From: Kosakonia oryzendophytica
GTDB lineage: Bacteria > Pseudomonadota > Gammaproteobacteria > Enterobacterales > Enterobacteriaceae
Length of the DNA stretch: 64,000 nucleotides
Assembly (NCBI RefSeq): GCF_900094925.1
Contig: NZ_FMAY01000001.1
Coordinates: 310,001-374,000, forward strand
Direction of reading: 5' to 3'
Positions within the stretch are counted from its first letter, which is position 1. Each line of letters begins with the position of its first letter. The notes beneath the pieces were generated by a model. It had not been told where the DNA came from and made no database searches. It saw only the letters and a list, made by a program, of their open reading frames with translations. Position numbers and translations under genes: made by a program. Shown piece by piece: positions 1 through 8,119 of this stretch.

Positions 1-1679
1 TTATTGTACTGCCGACCGGTGCCGGGAAAAGCCTGGTGATAGCCGAACTGGCACGTCTGGCACGCGGTCGCGTGCTGGTGCTGGCGCATGTCAAAGAGCT
101 GGTAGCACAAAACCACGCCAAGTATGTTGCGCTTGGGCTGGAAGCGGATATCTTCGCTGCCGGGTTAAAGCGTAAACAGAGCAACGGCAAAGTGGTGTTT
201 GGCAGCGTGCAATCCGTGGCACGTAACCTGTCGCAGTTTCAGGGCGAGTTTTCACTGTTGGTGGTAGATGAGTGCCACCGTATCAGTGATGATGACGACA
301 GCCAGTATCAGCAAATCCTGGCGCATCTGCGTGAGGTCAACCCCCACTTACGTCTGCTCGGTTTGACGGCAACCCCCTTCCGTCTCGGCAAAGGCTGGAT
401 TTACCGTTTTCATTATCATGGGATGGTGCGCGGTGACGAAAAGGCGTTGTTCCGCGACTGCATTTATGAGCTTCCGCTGCGCTATATGATTAAACATGGC
501 TATCTTACCCCGCCGGAGCGGCTGGATATGCCTGTGGTGCAGTATGATTTCAGCCGCCTGCAGGCACAGAGCAACGGTCTGTTCAGTGAAGCTGATCTGA
601 ACCGCGAGCTGAAAAAACAGCAACGCATTACACCGCATATTGTCAGCCAAATCGTTGAGTTTGCGCAGACGCGCAAAGGGGTGATGATCTTTGCCGCCAC
701 CGTTGAACATGCCAAAGAGATTACCGGCCTGCTGCCCGCCGATGACGCCGCGCTTATCACCGGTGATACAGCTGGCCCGGAACGCGATGCGTTGATCGCG
801 GCATTTAAACAACAACAGTTTCGTTATCTGGTGAACGTGTCCGTGTTGACCACCGGCTTTGATGCGCCGCATGTCGACCTGATTGCTATTTTACGTCCGA
901 CGGAGTCTGTCAGCCTGTATCAGCAAATCGTCGGACGTGGTCTGCGGCTGGCGCCCGGAAAAACCGACTGCCTGATCCTGGATTACGCGGGCAACCCTCA
1001 CGATCTCTACGCACCGGAAATTGGTGCACCAAAAGGCAAAAGTGACAATGTTCCGGTGCAGGTGTTCTGCCCCGGTTGCGGTTTTGCCAACACCTTCTGG
1101 GGGAAAACCACTGCCGATGGCACGCTGATCGAACATTTTGGCCGCCGTTGCCAGGGCTGGCTGGAAGATGATGAAGGCCATCGGGAGCAGTGTGATTATC
1201 GCTTTCGCTTTAAAAACTGCCCGCAATGCAATGCGGAAAATGACATTGCCGCCCGCCGCTGCCGAAGTTGCGACTGCGTGCTGGTTGACCCCGACGATAT
1301 GCTGAAAGCGGCGCTGAAGCTCAAAGATGCGCTGGTACTGCGCTGTAGTGGTATGACATTACAACAAGGGGCGGATGCGAAAGGCGAATGGTTGAAAATC
1401 ACCTACTACGACGAAGACGGCGCGGATGTCAGTGAGCGCTTCCGTCTGCAAACCGCCGCTCAGCGCACCGCTTTCGAACAACTGTTCATTCGCCCGCATA
1501 CCCGCACGCCTGGCGTGCCCCTGCGCTGGATTGTCGCCACGGATATCATCGCGCAACAGGCACGGCTACGACACCCTGATTTTGTGGTAGCGCGCCTCAA
1601 GGGGCAGTTCTGGCAAGTGCGGGAAAAAGTCTTCGATTATGAAGGTCGCTTTCGTCGGGCGCATGAATTACGCGGATAA
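1..1679 (+). CDS. radD: RadD (YejH), DNA repair helicase-like ATPase, 5' end cut by window
   Basis: This is a superfamily 2 helicase-like ATPase that, in E. coli, helps repair double-strand breaks and process recombination intermediates. The reading frame is open from base 3, so the true start lies before the window; about 558 residues are visible and roughly the first 28 of the usual 586 are missing. The Walker A motif PTGAGKS is encoded at bases 12-32 and the DECH box (VVDECHRI) near base 265. Helicase motif III (GLTATPFR), the C-terminal helicase domain and the arginine-finger region (QIVGRGLR) follow. Downstream there are two cysteine-rich zinc-ribbon-like clusters (CPGCGF and [18 protein letters not shown]), as in the RadD family. 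It lies directly upstream of rplY, as in E. coli. Identification is by motifs and synteny. Confidence 0.93.
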   Translation, partial: IVLPTGAGKSLVIAELARLARGRVLVLAHVKELVAQNHAKYVALGLEADIFAAGLKRKQSNGKVVFGSVQSVARNLSQFQGEFSLLVVDECHRISDDDDSQYQQILAHLREVNPHLRLLGLTATPFRLGKGWIYRFHYHGMVRGDEKALFRDCIYELPLRYMIKHGYLTPPERLDMPVVQYDFSRLQAQSNGLFSEADLNRELKKQQRITPHIVSQIVEFAQTRKGVMIFAATVEHAKEITGLLPADDAALITGDTAGPERDALIAAFKQQQFRYLVNVSVLTTGFDAPHVDLIAILRPTESVSLYQQIVGRGLRLAPGKTDCLILDYAGNPHDLYAPEIGAPKGKSDNVPVQVFCPGCGFANTFWGKTTADGTLIEHFGRRCQGWLEDDEGHREQCDYRFRFKNCPQCNAENDIAARRCRSCDCVLVDPDDMLKAALKLKDALVLRCSGMTLQQGADAKGEWLKITYYDEDGADVSERFRLQTAAQRTAFEQLFIRPHTRTPGVPLRWIVATDIIAQQARLRHPDFVVARLKGQFWQVREKVFDYEGRFRRAHELRG

Positions 1680-1691
1680 ACGCGCTTTTGA

Positions 1692-1720
1692 TTGATGTAT
1701 CGGGTATTCGGGGATAGAAT
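1692..1720 (+). promoter_or_regulatory. sigma-70 promoter for rplY
   Basis: TTGATG (1692-1697) and TAGAAT (1715-1720) are separated by 17 bases and followed by a GC-rich stretch (ACCGCCCGC), typical of promoters for translation-machinery genes. It lies about 85 bases upstream of rplY in the radD-rplY gap. This is pattern recognition only. Confidence 0.6.
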
Positions 1721-1804
1721 ACCGCCCGCTTTTGCATCCGCGAAAGCCGATCATCTGCCTGTTGCTGGGTCGCCTGTAACAGGATCTATTTAAGAGAGAT
1801 TTAA

Positions 1805-2089
1805 ATGTTTACTATTAACGCAGACGTACGTAAAGAGCAGGGTAAGGGTGCGAGCCGCCGCCTGCGCGCAGCTAACAAGTTCCCGGCTATCGTTTACGGT
1901 GGAACTGAAGCTCCGATCGCTATCGAACTGGATCATGACAAACTGTGGAACCTGCAAGCGAAAGCTGAGTTCTATAGCGAAGTTGTGACCATCGTTGTTG
2001 ATGGCAAAGAAGTAAAAGTGAAAGTTCAGGCTGTACAGCGTCACGCTTACAAACCGAAACTGACTCACATCGACTTCGTTCGCGCTTAA
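1805..2089 (+). CDS. rplY: 50S ribosomal protein L25
   Basis: L25 binds 5S rRNA in the large ribosomal subunit. The protein is 94 residues, exactly the short enterobacterial form without the C-terminal CTC extension found in many other bacteria. The N-terminus [21 protein letters not shown] matches the family, including the basic RNA-binding segment. A purine-rich ribosome binding site (AAGAGAGA) stands a few bases before the ATG. The gene is monocistronic: it has its own promoter at 1692-1720 and a strong terminator at 2108-2133. Confidence 0.98.
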   Translation: MFTINADVRKEQGKGASRRLRAANKFPAIVYGGTEAPIAIELDHDKLWNLQAKAEFYSEVVTIVVDGKEVKVKVQAVQRHAYKPKLTHIDFVRA

Positions 2090-2107
2090 TCGCCGACAAA
2101 GTTGAAG

Positions 2108-2133
2108 AAACCCCGCCACGGCGGGGTTTTTTT
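2108..2133 (+). terminator. intrinsic terminator of rplY
   Basis: The inverted repeat CCCCGCC-ACG-GGCGGGG-like hairpin (CCCCGCCACGGCGGGG) is followed directly by seven or more T residues. It ends 40-odd bases after the rplY stop. Confidence 0.9.
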
Positions 2134-2180
2134 ATATCTGTGCCTCACAGAAACCCGCCCATCCGGGCAGGATTCACGGG

Positions 2181-3188
2181 CTATTTTCCGCCGTTAAAAC
2201 GCCGCTGCAACTGGTCGCGCAGATTTGGCGGCGTTCCTTTGATGGTCAGCGTATCGGTCGCTGGATCCCAGAAAATACGCTCGCCGAGCAGCAATGCATC
2301 GAAATTGATGGTGAGACCACCGCCGCTACCCGCGTACTTGGTAAGCTGACGCAACGTGCTGCGATCCGCCGGGAAACTCTCTTCCAGCTCATAGCCCTGA
2401 CCGGCGGTAAACTCTTCGAAACTCACTTCGCTTACGCCAGCCAGCTCTTTTGAAAGCGAGGCCAGTTCAATCTCCTCACCCGCCTGCAACTGTTCGTTGC
2501 AATAGGTATAGACCTGCTGGCGCACGGTCTGACGCTCTGATTTATCCAATTCCGCCTGCGCGGTAAAGTCATCCACCGCCTGCAACAAGCCGCGGTTTTG
2601 CGCTTTGGCATTCAACCCTTCGCTGGCGCCAAGAAAATCCATAAAGAAATCGGCAACTTTGCGCCCTACCCGCCCTTTCAGGAAGGTTAAGTAACGGGTT
2701 GACTCCGGGTTCGTTTCCCACTCGGTTAAATCGATACGGGCCACAATATCCGCATGATTAATATCCAGATAGTGCGTAGAGCTAATATCCAGATTCTCGT
2801 TAACACGCATACTGCTTAAGTTGTTCAGCACCGCCACCAGCAGGTATTCCACCGCCAGGTAACGGTAGTGGCAAAACAGGACAATACCGCCATCAGCAAA
2901 CGGATATTTCGCCAGTTCATCACGTAAGCGCCCGGTCGCCGCACGGCTGAAGGCGAGAAATTCTTCTTCGCCCTGGCGTTGCAAACGGAGTGCCTGCGCC
3001 AGCTCACTCTCTTCGTTAAACAGGCCGTAAGCTTTATTTTTTGCGCTATACACCCGGTGCAGTTCTTCGACCATCTCTTCAACAGGCGCGGTAGGTTCCA
3101 GCAAAGAATCGCGCAGCACCAGCTCGAGGGTTTGCTCATCGCGTTTGATAAGCTGATGCAGGGCAATCTGGTTGATGTCCAGACTCAT
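2181..3188 (-). CDS. yejK: Nucleoid-associated protein YejK (NdpA)
   Basis: YejK is a nucleoid-associated protein of the NdpA family; in E. coli it co-purifies with the nucleoid and has been reported to interact with topoisomerases. The chosen start (ATG at 3188, [13 protein letters not shown]) gives 335 residues, the E. coli length. It has an AGGAG-like ribosome binding site 6-11 bases upstream; a longer frame reaching 3230 would add 14 unconserved residues. No membrane segment is present, and the composition is acidic and helical. It is divergent from yejL-yejM, with a 136-base shared intergenic region. Confidence 0.95.
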   Translation of the reverse strand: MSLDINQIALHQLIKRDEQTLELVLRDSLLEPTAPVEEMVEELHRVYSAKNKAYGLFNEESELAQALRLQRQGEEEFLAFSRAATGRLRDELAKYPFADGGIVLFCHYRYLAVEYLLVAVLNNLSSMRVNENLDISSTHYLDINHADIVARIDLTEWETNPESTRYLTFLKGRVGRKVADFFMDFLGASEGLNAKAQNRGLLQAVDDFTAQAELDKSERQTVRQQVYTYCNEQLQAGEEIELASLSKELAGVSEVSFEEFTAGQGYELEESFPADRSTLRQLTKYAGSGGGLTINFDALLLGERIFWDPATDTLTIKGTPPNLRDQLQRRFNGGK

Positions 3189-3324
3189 GATAAACTCTCC
3201 TTTTAGACCGCGGTATTCAACCACCACCAACGCGACTGTGCAACAGCAGATAAAAAAGCAGAAAAAAAGCTGTTGCTACGGTAATATGTTGCCCTTTCAT
3301 GAACACACAAACTGATGTCGATTT

Positions 3325-3552
3325 ATGCCACAAATCTCCCGTTACAGCGATGAACACGTTGAACAACTGCTCAGTGAGCTTGCCAGCGTGCTGGAAAAAC
3401 ACAAAACGCCGACCGATCTGTCACTGATGGTCCTGGGCAATATGGTGACAAACCTGATCAATACCAGCGTCGCCCCTGCGCAGCGCCAGGCTATCGCAAA
3501 GTCGTTCGCTCAGGCGTTACAATCGTCAATTGGCGACGACAAAGCGCATTAA
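3325..3552 (+). CDS. yejL: YejL family protein (UPF0352)
   Basis: This is a small conserved gammaproteobacterial protein of 75 residues with no established biochemical role. It is helical and soluble, beginning [16 protein letters not shown], with no signal peptide or membrane helix. It lies 18 bases upstream of yejM on the same strand, so the two are probably cotranscribed, as in E. coli. Identity rests on length, sequence and synteny. Confidence 0.93.
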   Translation: MPQISRYSDEHVEQLLSELASVLEKHKTPTDLSLMVLGNMVTNLINTSVAPAQRQAIAKSFAQALQSSIGDDKAH

Positions 3553-3570
3553 GGGAAATATCGACAGTTT

Positions 3571-5331
3571 ATGGTGACGAATCGTCAGCGCTACTTTGAA
3601 AAAGTCTCCCAGATGGTTAGCTGGGGACACTGGTTTGCTTTGTTCAACATTCTGTTGTCCATTGTACTGGGTAGCCGCTATCTGTTCGTCGCCGACTGGC
3701 CCACCACGCTCTCCGGTCGCCTCTATTCGTACCTGAGCATTGCCGGTCATTTCAGCTTTCTGGTGTTCGCCGCCTACTTGCTGATCCTCTTTCCGCTGAC
3801 ATTTATTGTGATGTCGCAGCGGCTTATGCGGGTGCTGTCTGCGATCCTCGCGACAGCGGGTATGACGCTATTGCTTATCGATAGCGAAGTTTTTACCCGT
3901 TTCCACCTGCACCTTAACCCCGTCGTCTGGGAACTGGTGATTAACCCGGATCAAAATGAGATGGCGCGGGACTGGCAGCTGATGTTTATTAGCGTGCCAG
4001 TGATCCTGCTCATTGAGATGCTATTTGCGACCTGGAGCTGGCAAAAACTGCGCAGCCTTACCCGGCGTCGCCATTATGCCAAACCCGTCGCTGCTTTCTT
4101 CTTCGTCGCCTTTATCGCCACCCATGTGATGTACATCTGGGCAGACGCTAATTTTTATCGCCCTATCACCATGCAGCGTGCCAACCTGCCACTCTCTTAT
4201 CCTATGACCGCGCGTCGTTTTCTGGAAAAACACGGGCTGCTGGATGCGCAGGATTATCAACGTCGCCTGGTGGAACAGGGGAATCCGGAAGCGGTTTCTG
4301 TTCAATATCCATTGAGCGATCTGCGCTATCAGGATATGGGCGCAGGACACAACGTCTTGCTGATTACCGTCGATGGCCTCAACTATTCGCGGTATGAGAA
4401 ACAGATGCCGCAACTGGCCAGTTTCGCGCAGCAGAATGTGGCATTTACGCAGCATATGAGTTCAGGCAATACCGCAGACAGTGGCTATTTCGGCCTGTTC
4501 TACGGCATCTCGGCAAGTTATATGGATGGTGTGCTGTCGGCGCGTATTCCGGCCGCGCTGATTACCGCTTTCAACCAGCAAGGTTATCAGTTGGGTCTGT
4601 TCTCGTCTGATGGCTTTAGCAGCCCGCTCTATCGTCAGGCGCTGTTGTCTGATTTCTCCCTGCCGGCGGCAAAACCGCAAAGTGATGAGCAAACCGCCGA
4701 TCAGTGGATTAACTGGCTGGGGCACTACGCGCAGGATGATAACCGCTGGTTCTCCTGGGTATCGCTGAATGGCACCGCCGCGCTGGACAGCAATCAGCAG
4801 GGCTTTGCCCGTAAATACAGCCGCACCGCATCAGACATCGATACGCAAATTGCCCGCGTGCTGGATGCGCTGCGTGAATCCGGCAAGCTGGATGACACCG
4901 TGGTGATTATCACTGCCGGTCACGGTATACCAGAAAGCAAAGATGACGCTAATTTCGACTGGTCGCGCAGCAGACTGCATGTTCCGCTGGTTGTGCACTG
5001 GCCGGGAACGCCTGCTCAACGCATCAGCAAGCTGACGGATCATAAAGATATTATGACCACGCTGATGCAGCGCCTGCTGCATGTCAGCACGCCTGCAAAC
5101 GAGTACTCACAGGGACAAGATCTGTTTAACGCCACGAGACGTCATAATTGGGTCACGGCGGCGAATGGCGATACGTTGGCGATTACCACGCCAGAGATAA
5201 CGCTGGTGCTCGGTCAGAACGGGAATTACCGCACCTGGAATGCACAAGGCGAGAAAATCCGCGAACAGAAACCACAACTCAGTTTACTGCTGCAGGTTCT
5301 GACGGATGAAAAACGTTTTATCGCTAACTGA
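3571..5331 (+). CDS. yejM: YejM (PbgA/LapC), inner-membrane regulator of LPS synthesis
   Basis: YejM is an essential inner-membrane protein. It senses lipopolysaccharide at the periplasmic face and, with LapB, controls FtsH proteolysis of LpxC. The 586-residue protein has the family's usual length. About five hydrophobic helices lie in residues 20-190, followed by a linker and a periplasmic sulfatase/alkaline-phosphatase-fold domain starting near residue 245 (VLLITVDGLNYSRYE). The domain keeps the fold (for example the HGIPESKDD segment), but in this family it works in lipid binding rather than as an established sulfatase. The gene follows yejL and precedes tRNA-Pro. Confidence 0.95.
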   Translation: MVTNRQRYFEKVSQMVSWGHWFALFNILLSIVLGSRYLFVADWPTTLSGRLYSYLSIAGHFSFLVFAAYLLILFPLTFIVMSQRLMRVLSAILATAGMTLLLIDSEVFTRFHLHLNPVVWELVINPDQNEMARDWQLMFISVPVILLIEMLFATWSWQKLRSLTRRRHYAKPVAAFFFVAFIATHVMYIWADANFYRPITMQRANLPLSYPMTARRFLEKHGLLDAQDYQRRLVEQGNPEAVSVQYPLSDLRYQDMGAGHNVLLITVDGLNYSRYEKQMPQLASFAQQNVAFTQHMSSGNTADSGYFGLFYGISASYMDGVLSARIPAALITAFNQQGYQLGLFSSDGFSSPLYRQALLSDFSLPAAKPQSDEQTADQWINWLGHYAQDDNRWFSWVSLNGTAALDSNQQGFARKYSRTASDIDTQIARVLDALRESGKLDDTVVIITAGHGIPESKDDANFDWSRSRLHVPLVVHWPGTPAQRISKLTDHKDIMTTLMQRLLHVSTPANEYSQGQDLFNATRRHNWVTAANGDTLAITTPEITLVLGQNGNYRTWNAQGEKIREQKPQLSLLLQVLTDEKRFIAN

Positions 5332-5366
5332 TTGATTAATTATGAATCACTCAGCCTGCCCTTCAC

Positions 5367-5394
5367 TTGCATTCAGCGATGAAAAGGGTACTAT
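5367..5394 (+). promoter_or_regulatory. promoter of tRNA-Pro
   Basis: TTGCAT (5367-5372) and TACTAT (5389-5394) are spaced by 16 bases and followed by a GC-containing discriminator (TAGCGCC). This is typical of stable-RNA promoters under growth-rate control. The tRNA begins 14 bases further on. Confidence 0.55.
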
Positions 5395-5407
5395 TAGCGC
5401 CACATGT

Positions 5408-5484
5408 CGGCACGTAGCGCAGCCTGGTAGCGCACTGTCATGGGGTGTCAGGGGTCGGAGGTTCAAATCCTCTCGTGCCGACCA
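5408..5484 (+). tRNA. proL: tRNA-Pro (anticodon GGG)
   Basis: This 77-base gene folds as a full cloverleaf. The acceptor stem CGGCACG pairs with CGTGCCG, followed by the encoded ACCA. The D arm is GCGC...GCGC, the anticodon loop ATGGGGT has GGG at 5442-5444, and the T arm is GGAGG-TTCAAAT-CCTCT. The anticodon stem CTGTC/GTCAG contains one U-U mismatch at the fourth pair. Relative to E. coli proL (from memory) the second pair is U-A instead of C-G, a compensatory change. It sits in the E. coli position after yejM. Confidence 0.97.
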
Positions 5485-5496
5485 AAATTCCCCAGA

Positions 5497-5527
5497 AAAA
5501 CCAGCCCCTTGGGGCTGGTTTTTTTTA
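5497..5527 (+). terminator. intrinsic terminator of tRNA-Pro
   Basis: CCAGCCCC-TT-GGGGCTGG forms a perfect 8-bp stem, flanked by an A-run and followed by eight T residues. It begins 13 bases after the tRNA 3' end and may also slow convergent transcription. Confidence 0.92.
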
Positions 5528-5691
5528 TGCGTGCGATTTGGAAAAGGTAAAACAAAGGTAAAATGAAGGAACGCTGTCAGATGGCGGCCTGCTTTGCGAA
5601 ACACCTGCCCGCGGTGCTCCTGTATCGCACTCACCCACGGACGTCATGCGAAAAACACGCCTGCCCGTGGAAAAAACCGTCATCACACCGA

Positions 5692-6228
5692 TTAATTGGC
5701 ACGCTTTCCGGGAAGCATTCTGAGCAGCGTGTTATCGCGTAATACATAGTGGTGCAGTAATGCCGCAGCAGCATGCAACCCAATAATAAAGTATCCCGCA
5801 TTAGCCAGCGCCTCATGTACTTCCTTCAGGCTATGCTGTAATAAACTATTTTTAACAGCAGACACCGGCATGGTTATAAAAAAGAAGGCCCATTCTTTCT
5901 GGCCAAAAAAGAGTGATGCCACACCGAGTAACGGCAGAGCAATAAAAATTACATATAATAGTATGTGGACAAAAGAGGCGCTCCGCTTCTGCCATAACGG
6001 CAGTGGCGGAACCACTGGTGGCTCAGTATTTATTACTCTCAATACCAGTCTGATTAGCATCAGGATAAATACTGTAACTCCACATGTGTAATGTGTTATT
6101 CCCATCCAATAGCGGCCGACAGAATCTTTGGGGAAAATCCCCTTAAATTCCATAGCCGCGTACGTTACGATAATAAGCAATAAAACCAGCCAGTGCATGA
6201 ACATCTGACTTCCTGCGTATTTTTTCAT
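5692..6228 (-). CDS. cybB: Cytochrome b561 (CybB-type di-heme membrane protein)
   Basis: This is a di-heme b-type cytochrome of the inner membrane; the E. coli homologue CybB oxidises quinol and can use superoxide as electron donor. The 178-residue protein has four hydrophobic helices. Candidate heme-ligand histidines are His12 (FMHWL), His46 (GITHYTCG), His138 (KEVHEAL) and His152 (GLHAAAAL), and the C-terminus HHYVLRDNTLLRMLPGK closely matches CybB. In E. coli K-12 cybB lies elsewhere, not beside proL. Here it is 31 bases downstream of a VIT-family metal transporter on the same strand, so the two may be cotranscribed. Family assignment is firm; the symbol is by similarity recalled from memory. 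Confidence 0.82.
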   Translation of the reverse strand: MKKYAGSQMFMHWLVLLLIIVTYAAMEFKGIFPKDSVGRYWMGITHYTCGVTVFILMLIRLVLRVINTEPPVVPPLPLWQKRSASFVHILLYVIFIALPLLGVASLFFGQKEWAFFFITMPVSAVKNSLLQHSLKEVHEALANAGYFIIGLHAAAALLHHYVLRDNTLLRMLPGKRAN

Positions 6229-6259
6229 TTTTAATCATTCCTGTGAAATAAATAGAACG

Positions 6260-6949
6260 CTATGCCAGCGCATGGCCGACAAGCGAACCAGCTCCCATCG
6301 AAAGCGCCATCGCCAGTGCGCTCCAGAATGTCGTTCTGATGATTGCCATTGCCGCAGGTGCCTTCCCTGCAATGGACGAGATGTATCCCAGCACCGCCAG
6401 AGAAAACAACGTGGAGAGAATCACAAACGGCAGAACAAACCCTGCGGGTGTTAACCAGGCCACCATGACAGGTAATACAGCCCCGGCAGAAAAACTGACA
6501 GCGGAAAAAAGCGCCGCCTGAAGCGGGCGTGCACTATTCGTGCCCGTTAGCCCCAGCTCTTCTCTGGCATGGGCATCCAGCGCATCGTGCGCCATTAACT
6601 GCTCTGCAACCTGATGAGCAAGTGACGGCTCCAGACCCCGTTTCACGTACAGCGACATAAGCTCCTGTACTTCGCCTTCATAATTCACAGCGAGCTCTTC
6701 TTTTTCCTGTGCCAACGCGGCGTTTTCCGTATCCGCCTGCGAGGAGACAGAAACATATTCGCCGGTTGCCATCGACATGGCCCCTGCGACTAATCCGGCG
6801 ACGCCAGCCAGTAGCACGCCAGAGGAGGATGTCTGCGCCGAAGCAACACCCAACACAAGGCTGGCGGTTGAGACAATGCCGTCGTTTGCTCCGAGCACAG
6901 CGGCTCTGAGCCATCCTACCCTTCCAATACTGTGGAGTTCCCGGTGCAT
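6260..6949 (-). CDS. VIT1/CCC1-family iron/manganese transporter
   Basis: This 229-residue membrane protein belongs to the VIT1/CCC1 family, whose members move Fe2+ or Mn2+ out of the cytosol. The start MHRELHSIGRVGWLRAAVLGANDGIVS holds the signature of the first helix, in which the Asp of GANDG is conserved. A second helix carries AGAMSMATGEYVSV, with the conserved Met and Gly residues of the pore. The central cytosolic stretch (about residues 75-135) is charged and contains several Glu residues, as in the metal-binding domain of plant VIT1. Three C-terminal helices complete the fold. It is divergent from a cation diffusion facilitator (171-base gap) and upstream of cybB. The metal specificity is inferred from the family. 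Confidence 0.85.
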   Translation of the reverse strand: MHRELHSIGRVGWLRAAVLGANDGIVSTASLVLGVASAQTSSSGVLLAGVAGLVAGAMSMATGEYVSVSSQADTENAALAQEKEELAVNYEGEVQELMSLYVKRGLEPSLAHQVAEQLMAHDALDAHAREELGLTGTNSARPLQAALFSAVSFSAGAVLPVMVAWLTPAGFVLPFVILSTLFSLAVLGYISSIAGKAPAAMAIIRTTFWSALAMALSMGAGSLVGHALA

Positions 6950-7120
6950 AGTAGTGTTTTCCTGTTTATCAATATCCCCATTTCATTCAGTATTATTGAT
7001 ATATGAAAAATTATCTGGCCCGACAGAGTAAGCAATTTATTTTTTTATGCTTAACGCTACATTAAGATTATACAAATATAATCCGCGCATTGAGCTTTTC
7101 CTCATAAATGGAATATTAAT

Positions 7121-8032
7121 ATGCGAAATGATAATGGGTATCATAACCGATCAATAATGGCGCAAAGAAGTACCGTCGTCAGTGTCGTGGTTAATTTAAT
7201 ACTTTCATGTATTCAGATTATTACCGGTTTATTTTCAGCTTCTCAGGGGCTTGTTGCTGATGGTATTCATTCGTTTTCTGATTTGATTGCCGATGCTGTT
7301 GTGTTGTTTGCCAATAAAAAAAGCCGTAAGCCTTCAGACAATGACCATCATTACGGGCACTGGCGGTATGAAAATGGCGCGTCGATGATACTTGGGATCA
7401 TGTTGATAGCCGTTGGAGTGGGAATGCTATGGTCTGCTATCGGAAAATTACAGCATCCGGAAACGCTTAGCGACATTCATATCGTGGCCCTTTGGGTCGC
7501 TCTTGCTACGCTGGTCGCGAAGGAAATCCTCTTCCGTTACATGCTCAGCGTGGCAACACGCATCCAGTCCACCCTGCTTATTGCCAATGCCTGGCATGCC
7601 CGCTCAGATGCAGCATCATCCGTTGTGGTCGCGATCGGCATTACCGGAACACTGGCCGGATATGCCTGGTTTGATCCCGTTGCGGCCTTCGTGGTTGGCG
7701 TGCTGATAGCCCGGATGGGATATGCATTCGCCAAAGACGCCTTGCAAGACCTGATGGATCGTTCTGTTGACGCAGAAAAAGAGCATGAAATAAAAACGAT
7801 CCTTCTCTCCACACCCGGTGTTGCGGGTCTCCATGATATGAAAACCCGCAAAGCGGGCGATCTCATCCTGGTCGATGTGCATCTGGAGGTTCCGGAACAT
7901 CTCTCTGTCAGGGATGGGCATGACATTGCTGTTGCGGCACGCGAAAGGGTCATGACTAAAAAGGAGGTTCTTAATGTCATGGTGCATATCGATCCGTTTG
8001 CGATAAAAACGGATGAAGCCTTTACGGGATGA
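7121..8032 (+). CDS. Cation diffusion facilitator (CDF) family metal exporter
   Basis: CDF proteins export divalent metals (Zn, Fe, Mn or Co) by proton exchange as homodimers. The 303-residue protein has about six hydrophobic helices. The conserved metal-site motifs are visible: DGIHSFSDLIAD in helix 2 (about residue 48) and HARSDAASS in helix 5 (about residue 158). A cytosolic C-terminal domain (from about residue 215) has the ferredoxin-like pattern (PGVAGLHDMKTRKAGDLILVDVHLEV...VMVHIDP). The start is uncertain: ATG 7121 has a weak ribosome binding site, and an alternative ATG at 7157 (MAQRSTVV) would leave the palindrome at 7128-7144 upstream. It is not the usual E. coli FieF or ZitB by sequence. 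The metal is unknown; the VIT neighbour suggests Fe or Mn. Confidence 0.85.
   Translation: MRNDNGYHNRSIMAQRSTVVSVVVNLILSCIQIITGLFSASQGLVADGIHSFSDLIADAVVLFANKKSRKPSDNDHHYGHWRYENGASMILGIMLIAVGVGMLWSAIGKLQHPETLSDIHIVALWVALATLVAKEILFRYMLSVATRIQSTLLIANAWHARSDAASSVVVAIGITGTLAGYAWFDPVAAFVVGVLIARMGYAFAKDALQDLMDRSVDAEKEHEIKTILLSTPGVAGLHDMKTRKAGDLILVDVHLEVPEHLSVRDGHDIAVAARERVMTKKEVLNVMVHIDPFAIKTDEAFTG
7128..7144. promoter_or_regulatory. Fur-box-like palindrome at the CDF start
   Basis: ATGATA-ATGGG-TATCAT is an exact 6-bp inverted repeat. Read as the 7-1-7 Fur motif (TGATAAT-N-ATTATCA), 12 of 14 positions match. It lies either within codons 3-8 of the CDF gene or, if the ATG at 7157 is used, 12 bases upstream of the start. 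Control by Fur, or by another metal regulator such as MntR, is inferred. Confidence 0.45.
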
Positions 8033-8067
8033 ATGGCGCGAGAATGGCCGCGGAGCATCACAGAGGT

Positions 8068-8100
8068 AATAAAAAAGCCGTAACAGGGTCGTTACGGCTT
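8068..8100 (-). terminator. intrinsic terminator of mqo
   Basis: On the minus strand GCCGTAAC-N6-GTTACGGC is an 8-bp stem followed by TTTTTTATT. It lies 20 bases past the mqo stop codon, between the convergent CDF and mqo genes. Confidence 0.88.
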
Positions 8101-8119
8101 AGTGTGTCCGGAATGGTAA

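Noticed and set aside
5342..5634. Small frames on both strands across tRNA-Pro (74 and 95 codons)
   Set aside because: They run through the tRNA and its terminator and have no ribosome binding site. They only reflect the lack of stop codons in the tRNA.
5528..5691. Possible att remnant of an integrated element after proL, including a GGTAAAACAAAGGTAAAA stretch
   Set aside because: The region next to a tRNA is a likely integration site, but I find no integrase, no repeat of the tRNA 3' end downstream and no phage-like gene. The evidence is too thin for a feature.
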